Below are positions 40,780 to 52,879 of a stretch of 64,000 nt of DNA, piece after piece (the first letter of the stretch is position 1; each line of letters begins with the position of its first letter). Below the pieces are notes generated by a model. It ran no database searches. It saw only the letters and a program-made list of their open reading frames with translations, and was not told the origin of the DNA. This DNA comes from Agrypnia vestita (lineage: Eukaryota > Arthropoda > Insecta > Trichoptera > Phryganeidae). The position numbers and the translations under genes are program-made. Location: contig JADDOH010023145.1 of NCBI GenBank assembly GCA_016648135.1, forward strand, positions 310,001 through 374,000, read 5' to 3'.

Positions 40780-41375
40780 ATAAAATAAATTTTCAAAGCA
40801 AGAAAACACTTTGTGGCTTGACATTATAAGACATTTAAGAATAAATTAAATATTAAGTTTTAAACCACTTTATTGCTATAATGGTTTCGGTTGGACTCAA
40901 CCTTCTTCAGGACAATTATAATATAGACTAATCTAAGTACACAAATTTATAAAGGGAGAAAGAAAAACAGAGAGGGACAGAGTGTAAACTAGGCGGGGGG
41001 GAGGGAAGGGGATGAGTTAAGTGAAGATAGAAGGAACAGCTTTAAAATTGGACTATTAGATAAATTTATTTGTTTATTTATTTTTCGACTTTTATTATTG
41101 ATAGCTTTATTAATTTCTAATGCTTCTGGATTGTTAAGTCGCAAACCTATACCGTTTTTGTATAAAATTTTTGGCCCTGTATTATTATCAAATGTGTGAT
41201 CAAAATTAATTAGATGTTAGGCAAATTCAAAAAAACTACATTTGTTAAGCATTTAATGTGTTCTTTTATTCTAATATTTACGTTTCTCGATGTTTTACCA
41301 ATATAGAACGCTGGTCAATCATTGCAGCTGAGTTGTCAGATGATTGTCCAGATGTTGTGAAGATGATTTTTTTCA
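40780..41375 (-). pseudogene. Penelope-like element, GIY-YIG endonuclease end and 3' region
   Basis: On the minus strand (about 41310 downward) frames give FYIGKTSRNVNIRIKEHIKC, the core of a GIY-YIG endonuclease (YIG motif with conserved R and EH), then LTNVVFLNLPNI. Further on comes DHTFDNNTGPKILYKNGIGL and RLNNPEALEINKAINN, then NKQINLSNSPILKLF. GIY-YIG domains close the single protein of Penelope retroelements. The 3' region has CCTGAAGAAGGTTGAGTCCA, ACCGAAACC and AAGTGGTTTAAAACTTAA, then about 100 bp shared with 56.45 kb. Frames are broken and the reverse transcriptase part is missing. Confidence 0.7.
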
Positions 41376-41394
41376 ATAATAAACGCATTAAATT

Positions 41395-41425
41395 AAAATA
41401 TATATATATATATGTATATATATAG
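41395..41425. repeat. TA microsatellite
   Basis: About 30 bp of alternating TATATA with one G interruption. Confidence 0.8.
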
Positions 41426-41636
41426 ATATTTGTCAAATCAATATTCTTAGGATGTTATTAATTAAGCTAAGCACTTGTCCAATGAAAACTTCGCGCAACT
41501 TTATGGATCCCTAGGGAACGAACCCCGTCATGTTTTGATTAATGGAATTATATTAAATAAACATAACGATACAGACTAAACAAACTATTCTATAATTAGA
41601 TCACACAACTAAGCAGAATAATTATTCTAGTTACTA

Positions 41637-41885
41637 CCATACACCCGTGAAAAATCACGGAACATAATAATTGCAAGATTTTGAGGCTAAAAATTCATGA
41701 ATAGAAAACAATTTGTTTTTATTCGCTTATACCTGAAACGAAATATAATAATTTAAAAACGTTAATACCATGTAATTTTGTAAGTTGAGGCGCATGCTGA
41801 TTGCGTGTCACACTCTAATTATCTAAAGTTGTGATTCCAGCAAGTTACAGACGTAACGGACCGACAGACAGACAAGGAAATTATT
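41637..41885 (-). mobile_element. Helitron-like element end, minus strand
   Basis: On the minus strand it contains GTCTGTCTGTCGGTCCGTTA, then TTAGCCTCAAAAT, then the hairpin CCGTGATTTTTCACGG and, 14 nt later, CTAG (plus 41637-41640). The same order is seen at 1.35-1.60 kb. The base after CTAG is A, not the T expected for a textbook Helitron target, so the exact end is uncertain. Confidence 0.55.
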
Positions 41886-42059
41886 ATATTTAGATATTAT
41901 CAAGTGCTATTTTAATTTAACGTAGTAACTTTTTGTTTTTGAATATATTGTCAGTTGTATTAAGATCCTATTAATGTATAAAATGTTAATAATGAATTAA
42001 TAAAACCATACCAATATTTTTTTTAAATATAACTGACATTTCAAAGAATAATATTAGGT

Positions 42060-42425
42060 ACGTCTTATACATGTTGTTTAAAATGTTACTCTTCATAAGG
42101 AAAAAAATTATAAACTTAACAGTCTACCTCTTCCTCCACCTCTATCCTGACTCCCACTTCCTCATCCCTTTTCACCCATTATTTAACTCATTTCTTGATA
42201 TACTTTTTCTTTTTTCACATTCAATCACTTACCATTATACAGTCTTAACATTGTTGCTTACTACTATTCATTAATTAATTCAAAATAATTAACTTAAAAA
42301 TATCTTATCTAACTTTCTTCTTAACATCTGAGAATCTTTATAATTGGTCTATGAAATGAACACTATTTTTTTACATTATATGTTTAAAAAACTGTTATGA
42401 TTCTTTAATAAATAAATAAAAATAA
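42060..42425 (+). repeat. LINE 3' UTR with TAAA tail
   Basis: Pyrimidine-rich CTACCTCTTCCTCCACC, then AT-rich DNA ending CTTTAATAAATAAATAAAA at about 42400-42425. It resembles the 3' UTR at 2.1-2.28 kb in layout. The 67-codon frame inside is UTR. Confidence 0.45.
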
Positions 42426-42707
42426 AATTGCATATTTTATTTTATTATAAATCCTTTATTATTAACTTTACCGCCGGTCCCGATTTCTTGGGGAAAAATT
42501 AACACACTTCCCGTCATCCAAATGTGTTGAATTTTGCACATCGACTTGATATTGATGACCACACATTCTTACTAGTTTTGAGGTCACTCATAGACATACG
42601 CACAAAAAATGCACATTTATCTCAAATGCTTAAGCCAGTACCTACTTTTTGATACTATTCTAAAATTATTTAAATCATGGACACTTTAGAATTTATCTTT
42701 GTATATA

Positions 42708-42795
42708 AAATTATTATTATTATTATTATAATAATTATTCTTATTATTATTATTATTATTATTAATATTATTATTATTATTATTAATGATAATGG
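42708..42795. repeat. ATT trinucleotide microsatellite
   Basis: About 85 bp of interrupted ATT/TTA units. Confidence 0.9.
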
Positions 42796-42869
42796 GCAGG
42801 CAGCTTAATCTGATAGGCCCATATCACTGTCTCTCATTTATTCTTCCAGATCTGAGAGGCATATTCGAG

Positions 42870-43515
42870 GCCTCACATATGTCTTATAAATAGTTGTGAA
42901 TAGTACCGTGAAGTTGGAGGTGAAGGTACCGTCAGATGTTGGAATGATCTTCCCACCAAATGCAAAATAGATTTAACCTTCTTAACCACACTCGCTATGC
43001 GCTCACACCATTTAAAGTCCTTGGTAATAGTAACACCCAGATCCTTCTGCGAGACCACTGACTTAATCAGGCTTTCGTTTAAGGTATACCTACTCAATAT
43101 TTAGGTTATTCTTGCCGACACGGAGAACACAACATTTGTCAACATTAAGACATATGAGACGCTCTTTTGTCCACTCCGATAATCGATTTTTAGTTCCGAT
43201 AGTTTCTCTGTAACACCTCATGGTCAGTAAGGGGGTTACCGAAATATTTTGTGTCATCGGCAAAGAAACACACAGTGGACTGGACAGCAGCACGAAGATC
43301 CAAAATGTACAAAATAAAGATAATTGGTCACAGCACACTTCCCTGTGGAACTCCACTTACAACTACTTGCGGTGCAGATAGAGAGTCACCCACTCGGATA
43401 GCAAAGGAGCGCTCAGTCAAAAAGCTCCTAATCCATTGAAATAGTGAACCACGGATTCCTAGATTTTATAACTTAGCGATTAATCTATTAAGTGGGACTC
43501 TGTCGAAAGCCTTTA
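42870..43515 (-). pseudogene. Jockey/I-like reverse transcriptase fragment, minus strand
   Basis: On the minus strand the catalytic core can be read across frames: KAFDRV (43514-43497, motif A), VSGVPQGSVL (43358-43330, motif B) and CFFADDTKYFGNPL (about 43270-43240, motif C with FADD). It continues with LSEWTKERLICLNVDKCCVL, RVGKNN, and then YTLNESLIKSVVSQKDLGVT, ITKDFKWCERIASVVKKVKS. This is the palm-to-thumb part of a non-LTR reverse transcriptase, which makes cDNA at a nicked target. It is truncated at both ends, and stops and shifts (for example a stop after SVL) disable it. Confidence 0.8.
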
Positions 43516-43654
43516 CAAAATAAAAGTTATTCTGTAAAAACTTTTATCGTATCAAAATGCCAGTGATAAATAATTATTGACAAACTATAACAAATAACAG
43601 GTATACAATTAGCTATTCTAGCACAGGCTACGCCTAGTTGAGTAGTAGCAATCC

Positions 43655-43800
43655 ACAATATAGAATTAAAATCCAAAGGTCGCAGGTTCGAACCTCACTC
43701 CAGACTAGCAAGTTAGTCCTATTTTCATAGCACAAGCGTTTAGCTTAGTTTGAAAATAGTAAGAATATTGATGTGATAGTATTCTGTGTCCGCATCACTA
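43655..43800 (+). repeat. SINE family S1, plus strand, decayed head
   Basis: AATCCAAAGGTCGCAGGTTC, GAACCTCACTCCAGAC and AGTTAGTCCTATTTTCATAG follow the S1 order; the A-box half is too decayed to recognise. The body extends to GTAAGAATATTGATGTGATA. Confidence 0.7.
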
Positions 43801-43974
43801 TTTAATAAAAAAGTGTATTTAGATAAATAATACTGTTAATAAAATGATATACATTATTATGTTCCACATGTTTATGTATAAAATGAATTGCATAACAAGG
43901 ATTTTAAATAAAAAAAAATATTACAATAACATAAATACTGAAGAAAAGATTTATGTATATAAAAAATGAATGCT

Positions 43975-44545
43975 TGGAGCAAGTAGTTGAGTTTGGGAAG
44001 TATATTGGATGGAAGAGAGAAGTCTGAGAAAGATATCGAGAAGAGGGTGACTGCAGAAAATAGATAAACGGTGCTTTGAATGCAATAATTTTTGATAGAA
44101 ATATGTCTACCAAGTAAGATAAGAGGTACACAAAAGGATTCTGATAGCAACAATGATGTACAGAAGTGAAGCCTGGAGCTGACAGTAGAAGAACGAAAGA
44201 AGACTGAATGTGGTAAATATTAGATCATCCATTTATAACACAGTAAAGAATGAAGAGGAAAGAATAGAATGCTGATATTAGCATAATTAATAGAAAAAAA
44301 AGAGTCACTTAGATGGTTTGGACATGTTGAGAAAATGAGCGAGGAAAGAATGGTGAGAGAAATATATGGCGCAAGTATTGACGGCACCGGAAAGAGAGAA
44401 CGACCGTGGAAAGACTTGGCATGACCAGATTTACCAGATACCGAAAGATAGTCCTAGATTAGGAGCCTCAACTATTGATGAATCTTAGGAGCCTCAACTA
44501 TACCGATGAATGAATGGAGACAGAGATAACGCATATGAAAGATTT
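43975..44545 (+). pseudogene. RTE-like LINE C terminus, degraded
   Basis: The plus strand reads EKDIEKRVTAENR (about 44030), then INGALNAIIFDRNMST, MMYRSEAWS, SLRWFGHVEKMSEERMVRE, IYGASIDGTGK and RKDLA*PDLPDTER, following the 32.4-kb frame residue by residue with stops and shifts. The gene order and 3' end (AGCCTCAACTATTGATG duplicated at 44463-44500) are those of the same LINE family. Inactive. Confidence 0.75.
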
Positions 44546-45835
44546 ATAATAAAAACCATGTTTTTATGCGTAAATTAAAAAAAATAATTAAATATGCACT
44601 AAGTATTATAATACCACATGTTGTTATTGCAAAGATTAATGTAATTTGTATCTTGAATTGAAAAATTTAAGGTCATGTCTCATTAAATATATTATATTTA
44701 TCAATAAATCACAGCAATTGACATGAATATATATATCAATATTTTTTGTACCTACATACTTACATTTTATGTAGGTACACCTATTTGAAAATATTTCAAA
44801 ATGCTCTGTTATCATATTTGACAAATGATGTTTAAATCACTTTTGCTCTCTGTGGTAGTGTATTTCGTAAATTATTTTTAATAATTTAACTATTTTATAG
44901 CCGATACAGGAAAAAATAATGTCCGTAATGAAAGTATAAATATAGGAATATGGGCACCATAAAATGTATCTGTACTATTAAAAGAGTAGAAAAATATGTG
45001 ATTAATAATGATTTATTTGTATAATCAATGTTCGATTGAGAAAACAAACGGCGAGAAAGCAAATAAATAAAAAAATTTGAAAAATACATGCGTTAGAAAA
45101 TAGCAATTTCAAAGGTAAGAACTTAGTATGTATTAAGTAATTAATGATTTTTTTTCAGAATATCGGTGATTGCTCACGTATCAAAATTTGTGAATCGCGT
45201 GGCATATTATATCAATCTTCCATAACTGTTAGTGGTTGTGATTCAAAAATAGCCTCAATTGTCAGAATATTTGCTCTTCGCTATAAGTAACTTGATACCT
45301 AAATAAAATATGATGCATCAGTTCTTAGAGGTATCAGTGATGCAATTATACGCTAGTATCTGTAAAATAATACTCAGCGTAATTAAAGATGCAATCAAGC
45401 TTCTCAAATGCATTTTGTCACTGGATATTCTGCGATACGACTGTACAAACAGGTTTGAGAAATACAGAAATTACTTGAAAATTGAATGAATTTACACTAA
45501 ACTAAATATTATTCTATTAAAATTGAAAAATAACATTAATTGCAATTTTATTATTTCAATACATTCATTTTATTATTCTGTATCATATTGATTGATATTG
45601 TTATAATATCATTTTACCTAAACTTAATATATGATGGTCGGATATTAGATACGGCCTGAGAAAAATAAGATAAAAATATTATCAGTCACCAGAATTTATA
45701 AACACCGAAACAACGCTTAATCTCACAGAGAAAAGCATGAAATAAAAGATGACTGAATTAAAATATACCGAGAAAACAGAGAAAGTTGTTGATGAACATT
45801 AGCGAATTAGATACCTACTAGAATTATTGATAAAA
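44546..45835. other. Unassigned AT-rich DNA
   Basis: A small inverted pair GTACCTACAT/ATGTAGGTAC at about 44749-44779. No gene found; short frames at 44636-44824 and 44895-45089 are low-complexity. Confidence 0.35.
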
Positions 45836-45975
45836 CTAGCTATAACCCGTCAAAAATAACGGTACCTTTATGTTTCGGCTCCTAAGGAATTAGTATTTAT
45901 TTATTTATATAAAAAAAGAAAAACAAATTACTATACAGATGTTACGGACGGACAGACAAAGACATGATTGGGGTA
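45836..45975 (-). mobile_element. Helitron-like 3' end, minus strand
   Basis: On the minus strand GTCTGTCCGTCCGTAACATC precedes AT-rich DNA, the hairpin CCGTTATTTTTGACGG, and GTTATAGCTAG followed by T. The CTAG|T terminus fits Helitron rules. Confidence 0.6.
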
Positions 45976-46004
45976 TTACAATATTTGTCAAAAATTTATT
46001 CCTA

Positions 46005-46085
46005 ATTCCTAATTTCAGCTATTTAATCAAGGCACTGCGCATTTTATACTTTGCGTCTTGATTAAATGGCCGGAATCAGGAATGT
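46005..46085. repeat. Inverted repeat, 24-bp arms
   Basis: CCTAATTTCAGCTATTTAAT and its inverted partner ATTAAATGGCCGGAATCAGG enclose about 30 bp. A few mismatches. MITE-like. Confidence 0.55.
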
Positions 46086-46379
46086 CGACAAGAGATTTTT
46101 ATTCTTTTCGTTTTTATTTTAAAATAATAATATATATTCTTTTGATTATTTAAGTAAAAAGTTAAAAAATAATAAAACTATTAAATAAGTTGAAAAAAAA
46201 ACACGAAAAATAAAATATTTTTTTAAAAACACTTTTTTTAAAACATACATAGTAGTAAACACTCCGACAGATATTTAAATTTTTTTAATATATTTAAAAT
46301 CATTTACTTTGTAATATTATTGAAAAAAAGGCCCACAAAGTGGATTGGTAATTTATTAATCGATAAGGTAATTTAGTTT

Positions 46380-46545
46380 GTGTCATTTTAATAAAATATC
46401 CGTAACTAATATATATGGAACCTGATAAATAAATTTTAATACGATATCTTTTCATACAAAAATATAGTAAAAAACGCAAGAGAAGAAGATATGAGAATAA
46501 TAGTGAATTTTGATCATTTTGCCAGATTATCGCCATATAGGTCGG
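46380..46545 (-). repeat. Single-arm copy of the 5.1-5.5 kb inverted-repeat element
   Basis: AATACGATATCTTTTCATAC, AAAAACGCAAGAGAAGAAG and AGTGAATTTTGATCATTTTG match the right arm of 5347-5470. The 82-codon minus-strand frame is inside it and is not a gene. Confidence 0.7.
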
Positions 46546-46560
46546 CACTCATTCATATGT

Positions 46561-48254
46561 TATAATAATTGTGAATATATAATAATATGTTTTATAAATA
46601 TATATTTATATGTTAATACAATATAGAATAATGACTAGAGTAAACTTTCATCGCAGAACTTGCCTTCAATATGCATTGTGTTATAAAATTACACCGCAAA
46701 GGCGCAGGTAATCCGATTTTAATTACATTTTACAGCATCTATTCGAGATGATCCACATGTCACAATTTAATCGAGACATTTCTCAAGTCGCCTTCTAGTC
46801 AGTAATAAAATAAATGCGAGAAATATGAATTCGGTCAGGGAAAAACGGAGAGAATTGCATTTTGAATTTTTAGATTCTTTATTCGTCACATTTTTTTCTC
46901 AGAGCTGTCTATTCGAACCCGGGTGATTAAATTTTGACAAGCGGACTGTATTGCATTACGTTATTGTTTATTTATTATTGAAATATTAATTTGTAATAAA
47001 ACAAGCAAAAATAAAAAAAAACTAGGTATGTTATTTATTTTCTATTAATCTAGTTCTACGAGTACTGGCAGTATCTCTTAAAATTTGTGAGAATAAATGT
47101 TAAATAGGCATCCCTGCCTGCTTACTCATACACGAAAAATCTCACACGATTTCTCACATGGCACAGATAGGCCGGCTAGAGTGGTAGAATTTGATCGTTC
47201 TTTTGATGGCGTCTCACACAAACTGTTAACATACTTCATACCGCTATAAATATTATTATTCTACATTGCCTTTTAATTTATACGTCCCGATTCTGAGACT
47301 GCAATGTCGCTAAATTTTCAAGCAGTACAAGTGTCTTTCAACAAAGCATTATGGATCAATTATAAATCTACATTTAATAATAATTTAATCAAATCTCTAT
47401 TAGCGTTAAGCATGCGATTCGAATGCAAACAAATCTATAAAAGATACAGAGTACTAGAGTTCTAAAATTCTCTCACAAAATAAGAGAAAGATAAAGAGTA
47501 AGATTTTACTTTATTTCTTAATAGATAGGATGACCCAGTTTTAGCACTTTGAAAATCGGAAATAATAATATTTACCCTAGATAACAGACTAGACACTCTT
47601 AATACAAAATATTCCCATTGCAATTAGAACCCTTACAATATAAATCTAGGACAGAAAAAAGGAAAACATTTAGAGTTGTCTTTATGTTATGCAAATGTGG
47701 TACATAATACTGATGAAATGAGATAAATTGGTACTTATTTTCATCCTCCACATTCTTTTTAAGAATAATATGGGAAGACAAAGACTAAAAATAATGACCT
47801 CAGAAAATAAAAACGAGCAATTGTATTTACATTTTTAAACCGTTTGACCATTTTACGAGAAAACAACGCAACTAAACTGAATATCTGTATTTGACATTAA
47901 GAAAGTGTGTTTTTTTTCGTAAACATTTATCGCGATACCGTTTTATCTATTATTTTTGGGTAACTTGACTAATTTATTGTCAATGAGTATCAGTCATGAT
48001 AATGTTTATGTCCGTTATTAGATGTGTTCTGAATTCTGAACAATTAACTGCGTAGAAATGGCAAATAATGGTTTGTAAAATGATGTTTTTAAAAATAAAT
48101 AAAAATGTCTAGTAATTTTTTTCAATAAAACCTAGGTTCGGTTAATATATTAACAGTAAATTATATAGTTTTTTTTTATTAACAGGTGATAGACACATAT
48201 TAGTGATAGATACGAATAAGAATGAGTTGGGCTGATTTTGGCAAACTCAAACAT
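46561..48254. other. Unassigned AT-rich DNA
   Basis: 1.7 kb without a recognisable gene. Frames up to 60 codons are low-complexity. Confidence 0.35.
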
Positions 48255-48668
48255 ATTTTCTAGAACAAAGATCCCAATTAGCCTAAAAAGAAAAGCCTTT
48301 GAATCATGCATACTGCCAATGATGACGTATGCAGTGAAGATAATGACCCTCACAAGGAAAAGTGTTGAAAAACTCAAATGCACGCAATGATCCATTGAGA
48401 GATCCATGCTCAAAGTAAGCCTACGAGATAGAATTAGAAATGATAGAATTAGGTGCAGAACTAGAATAATGAATATCTTGGATCGTGTAGCGAAGCTAAA
48501 ATGGCAATTGGCAGGGCGTAATGCAAGGCAGGATACTACAAGATGGACTCCCAGAGTTCTGACGTGGAGATCTTGCGAGAATAAAAGAGGCGTCGGAAGA
48601 CCTCAAATGAAATGGGCCGATGATATAACCGCTGTGGGGGAAAGAAATGTCTACAATTAGCAAATAAC
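48255..48668 (+). pseudogene. RTE-like LINE C terminus, second lineage
   Basis: From about 48270 the plus strand reads IPISLKRKAFESCILPMMTY, AVKIMTLTRKSVEKLKCTQ, a stop, SIERSMLKVSLRDRIRNDRI, RCRTRIMNILDRVAKLKWQL, AGRNARQDTTRWTPRVLTW, GVGRPQMKWADDI, ending at 48660. This is the C-terminal tail of a LINE lineage different from the 32.4-kb one (pattern MERxMLGxSLRDRIRNxxIR, RVAKLKWQWAGHIAR, GRPxxRWxDDI). One internal stop separates the segments. The reverse transcriptase is missing; clearly a truncated, inactive copy. Confidence 0.8.
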
Positions 48669-50578
48669 AAGAAGAAGAGAGACACAAATTACAAAATAAT
48701 AACGTAAAATGTATCGTATATTTTAAAGAGGTTATCACTTTGGTACGAAATTAACTTTACACTACGTCATTTATTATAAAAGTCTACAGCACAGCTATAT
48801 TTCTATCATCTCTGTATTCACATTATACTTATGCCTACCCCAATTTATGAGCGCACTGTGTTCAGAAATACGTGGAGTGCTGTTTACCAGACGCGCTGTG
48901 TTTTTACAAAAGGGTTGCGTATAAAACATCCCCCATCGTATCGAGTTTCAGAATATGCAAATTGTAATCAAATATTGGAGCGGGTCACCAACAGAATGTA
49001 TTGAATATAACCTCTGAAGTATTGAGGTTGCACACGATACCAGGTGCACTCATAAAAAGTGTATTATACCTACATATTATGTACCATGGATACCCGCGCT
49101 GTTGACAAAATGATGAATACATCTCTCAGTTTATTAGGTATATGTAATCATTTATTTATTTATAAATTAATTTATTATTTTGATCCTCAGTATACAGTTA
49201 TTTTTAAACTGACCCGAAGTTATTAATTGTTTTCATGTTAATCACTGGAAATAGAGAAATGTAGATTATAGGAAATAGATACTTGTACATAGTTATACAT
49301 ACATACGAACTTCTAGAAACAAACTATGTATTTATGCTTCATGATTATTTGAAAACATTAAAATAAGTAAGATCAGTGAATTTTATACCAGTTTGTAGCA
49401 AAAATAAAAATAAGAGAAAACATTTTTTTAAATATATTGAGTACACATATCATCGTACGTACCTATATAGATGCTGGCATTACTGTTTTTGTAAATATAT
49501 TGAAAAATAAAATCATTTTTCGGTTTCAATACCGACACCAGATATTGAATGTTAGTGGTTCAGGAACAGGAATTCAAAATAAATATATGTAAATACCTAA
49601 ATATCATCCTGGGTGTCTGATATTGCTTCATATATGAATGCGGAAGTTGGGAGTAAAACAATTCTCTTAGTAGTGATATCTATTTTTACTAGATATTTTA
49701 TTAATTAAAATGTTATAAAAAGGCACATAGAATAAAATTAAACAACAAATGAAAGTACAGGTTTTGTAATGAGTGCATTTTTATATAATCAATCTTTTAT
49801 ATAACAATCAATCAACCAATATATAACCAATCAATATAATCAAGGCATTATTTGTAAAATAAAAAATAACAACGTATTTTGTTTATATACATAATAATTT
49901 TTTTTTTATGATCTGAGAACGAAAATCAAGGGTTCAATCCTGTCTCCGAAGCCTGGTTTAGTTAGAGATATATTGTTGTGGCATGCATGTATTTGATACG
50001 AGTATATAGCTCGATTTAAAATAAAGTCTCAGAGTACGTATTAAGATACAATTGATCGATCGCCTCTTTTCAACTTTTCCCCCGAAAAGTAATTAGTTTT
50101 ACCACAAATTTGAACAAGTTTAAAAAAAAAAGTTTCAGTTTGACTCGCTTTGTGATCCTGACTTTAACGCGAAATCTTTTTGGTAGATTTGGTTGACAAC
50201 TTCTTGAAGAACTTCCAAACAAACAGACAAGATGAACGATAAGATAATGACATTAACAAGAACTTGACGATTCTGCCAAAATATTGAGAAACAACGAAAT
50301 GTATCGCCCGATCTGTGAGCTAGATTAACGGAGCATTACTCAATCTCAAAACAGTTTTTTTTACTTTCTCTATTAAAGAGATATTCTACAAATAGTTCAA
50401 ATTAATATTCTACAGAAGTCTTTTATTTGTATCAATTTTTAGGAATTGGCATAGTCGGCAGCGTAAGACTTTTGGCTTAATTAACTATTAAGTGATAATT
50501 TATTTACTTATCACGCTATTTACATGAGACTAAATCATTTAACCATTAGGATTGTGTTACCTCATGTAAAATTTTTAT
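48669..50578. other. Unassigned intergenic DNA
   Basis: No gene recognised. AAGGGTTCAATCCTG at 49926 resembles a lone B box. Otherwise AT-rich. Confidence 0.35.
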
Positions 50579-50582
50579 ATAT

Positions 50583-51125
50583 TGTCACGTGTCGTGGCTG
50601 CAGGAGGAATTAATGAAGACGCTGGGATTTAATACAGGATTTATTGAATACTGATTAATTAATTCCTTAAATTAAACTGTTTCACAAATTTATCACTCGT
50701 AAATATACACTTTATATTCGTTTTGACTGTATTCGTTTATTCACTAGAATATTCCCTCCAATTTCCGCACTTATTAATTTCGCTTCGGTTTGGCTCGCTA
50801 CGTGAGAACTTTTCAGAATCTTCGCTGTCCAATGACAGCTCGCCTGGCCGTCCTGGCAATTCGCAACTCGCGGCTATCTTCGCTTCTATTATCGCTATCA
50901 GACGCGCGCGCCCAAAACAATTCAGGCCCCTCTTTACTCCCGCGTGCCGTATTTATATTCGCTAATGCTCTGATATCGAAATTCCGAGACGTTTTCCGCG
51001 TTTTCGAGAAGTTCCTCGTAAGCCGTAGATTTTGCTAGGCCGTTCTGAAATTTTCGTTAGTATTGTGATCATTTCAAACAACTATCACTTGACATAAGTG
51101 CGTGATTCTTTTTAGACTCGTTACA
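50583..51125 (-). mobile_element. Solo LTR, 543 bp, minus strand
   Basis: On the minus strand it begins TGTAACGAGTC and ends CCACGACACGTGACA, with TG...CA ends and a short TGTMAC inversion. ATAT flanks both sides (50579-50582, 51126-51129), consistent with the 4-bp duplication of Ty3/gypsy-like integration. A TATA-like TATAAATACGG lies mid-LTR and a polyadenylation-like AATAAATCC nearer the 3' end. There is no internal region, so the body was probably lost by LTR-LTR recombination. The 3' terminus is shared with the copies at 9.48-10.11 kb. Confidence 0.75.
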
Positions 51126-51330
51126 ATATATTCTCCAAGTTTCGCCATCTTTTCCGGGTCCTAGGATTTTGTGTGGTACTCTTCTCTCAAATATGACATG
51201 CATCTTCGCAGATTTTTCTGTCGTTGTCAATGCTTCTCACCCGAGGAGAAGAGAGAAGAATGCCTTGTTTCCTGTTGTGATCCTCCGTTTGATCTCCATC
51301 TGATTCTTATTTTCTTTGGATACTAAGACG
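51126..51330 (-). pseudogene. Non-LTR retrotransposon scrap next to the LTR
   Basis: On the minus strand one reads MEIKRRITTGNKAFFSLL (about 51300) and, in a shifted frame, IFERRVPHKILGPGKDGETW, RIY, which match the I(K)RRIxxGNxAFxxL and FERKVLRKIxGPxxxxGxWRIRYN stretches of LINE C termini. Intervening DNA is decayed. The block stops at the LTR border, though two residues (NE) seem to continue into the LTR by chance. Confidence 0.55.
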
Positions 51331-52211
51331 CATATTGGCGTAACGTTTATACGTAGCATACGATGCCAGTACCAGATATCAAAGACGTTGAACACGAACA
51401 AAACAAAGGTTTTCTCTCAGGGGCCATATCCGAATAAGTTAAATTACTATTTTTTTAAATAATGTCGTGACATATTTTCATATTTAAATTTTTATTTTCT
51501 TTAAATAAAATAAACACATTGCATCAATCGGGCTTGAGATTATTTTTGAAGATGCTCATCAAATCCCAAGTTTTACTTTTACTCCAAACGGGATCTATCG
51601 ATATCATCGTCTTGAAGCAACCCCTTGAGGGCTCGGCAGAAAAAATGTTTATTCAAGCGGAAAATATACCTCTGATAGCATCCATTATCCTAATTTGTTG
51701 GGTAGCTACGTATATGGTCTGCGATTATAATAAGGTTAATGGGAGCGGCCAGCTGAGCTTAGGTTAATCATGTGTAATAAAAAGATCGCTCGGTTACCGG
51801 GTTATCGATCGCCGGCTAATACTCGTGGTCATGAGGGAGTAGCTCTAATGGGAAATTGAATTATTTACGTAGACGTTTAAGATGCTTCGGGTTTTCTGAA
51901 GTTGTAGAGAAGTCGAGTTTACTGCGTCATTAGTTTGCATAACTATTTTCTTATTTTCTTACTTTTATTTCTTTTCTTTTTTACTTACTTTATTTTAACT
52001 TACATTTCTACTGATGGACGTGGATTTGTGCAAGTAGAATATTTAATACATGAGTATTAAATATTATATATTTTAATCAACACTAAACTTATACACAATT
52101 ACACGCAGTTGTTGGCGTCTATAGCGTCAAGAGGAGGAATAAAACTACAGAAGAGATCCAGAAACCTATCGCTATTATTTATGTTTCCAAAATCTGAAAA
52201 TGTTTGTTTCT
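51331..52211. other. Unassigned intergenic DNA
   Basis: The 82-codon plus frame at 51519-51767 contains a hydrophobic stretch but no recognisable domain. TTTCTTTTCTTTTTTACTTAC is a simple pyrimidine tract near 51968. Confidence 0.3.
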
Positions 52212-52269
52212 GAGCTAATCAAGTACCTAAGTTTATAAAGTTTATAAAACTTAGGTACTTGATTAGCTC
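52212..52269. repeat. Perfect 23-bp-arm hairpin
   Basis: GAGCTAATCAAGTACCTAAG plus TTT is exactly complementary to 52247-52269; the loop is 12 bp. Small MITE or foldback. Confidence 0.85.
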
Positions 52270-52879
52270 TAAGGATAAAGTTGATTCATTAAAATTTTCC
52301 AGTTATATAAAAACCTTATTATAATGATTTTATTATATTATATAAAAAGAACACCTGGGATGTCTCAGCAATAATAATATCTCAGAATTCTTAAAACTTC
52401 TAAAAGAGATGGCCATACTTTTATAAAAGAAAACCGTATTGAAATTTAACATAAACAATAAAGGCCTTAGGTAGTTAAGTAAGAAATCTAAAAGTTCCTC
52501 AACACTTAATTTAATACAATTAATAACCAACGAAAATTAACGAATAACTCATTATTTAATATATTCCCCATTTAAATGTCTCCCTAAATAATTCCAACCC
52601 TCCAATCACAAATGAGAAAACTTAACAAATTTAATTTATGCTATGTTTAAGTCATTGTGCATCAAAAAAGTCAAAAAAGTAAAATAAAAACAATAAACAG
52701 CACGTATTGATAACGCATGAGATAATTTTAAACCGATTGGCAACGATGATTATAGACATAACATACACCATACAACAAATGTCTTTTATATTATTATATG
52801 CATTAAAGATAAATCAACTTAATTTTAAGCAGTGATTGTAATGCCGAAATTCATAGATTTAGTATCTTCATCAAAATAA
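52270..52879. other. Unassigned AT-rich DNA
   Basis: No gene recognised. Confidence 0.3.
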
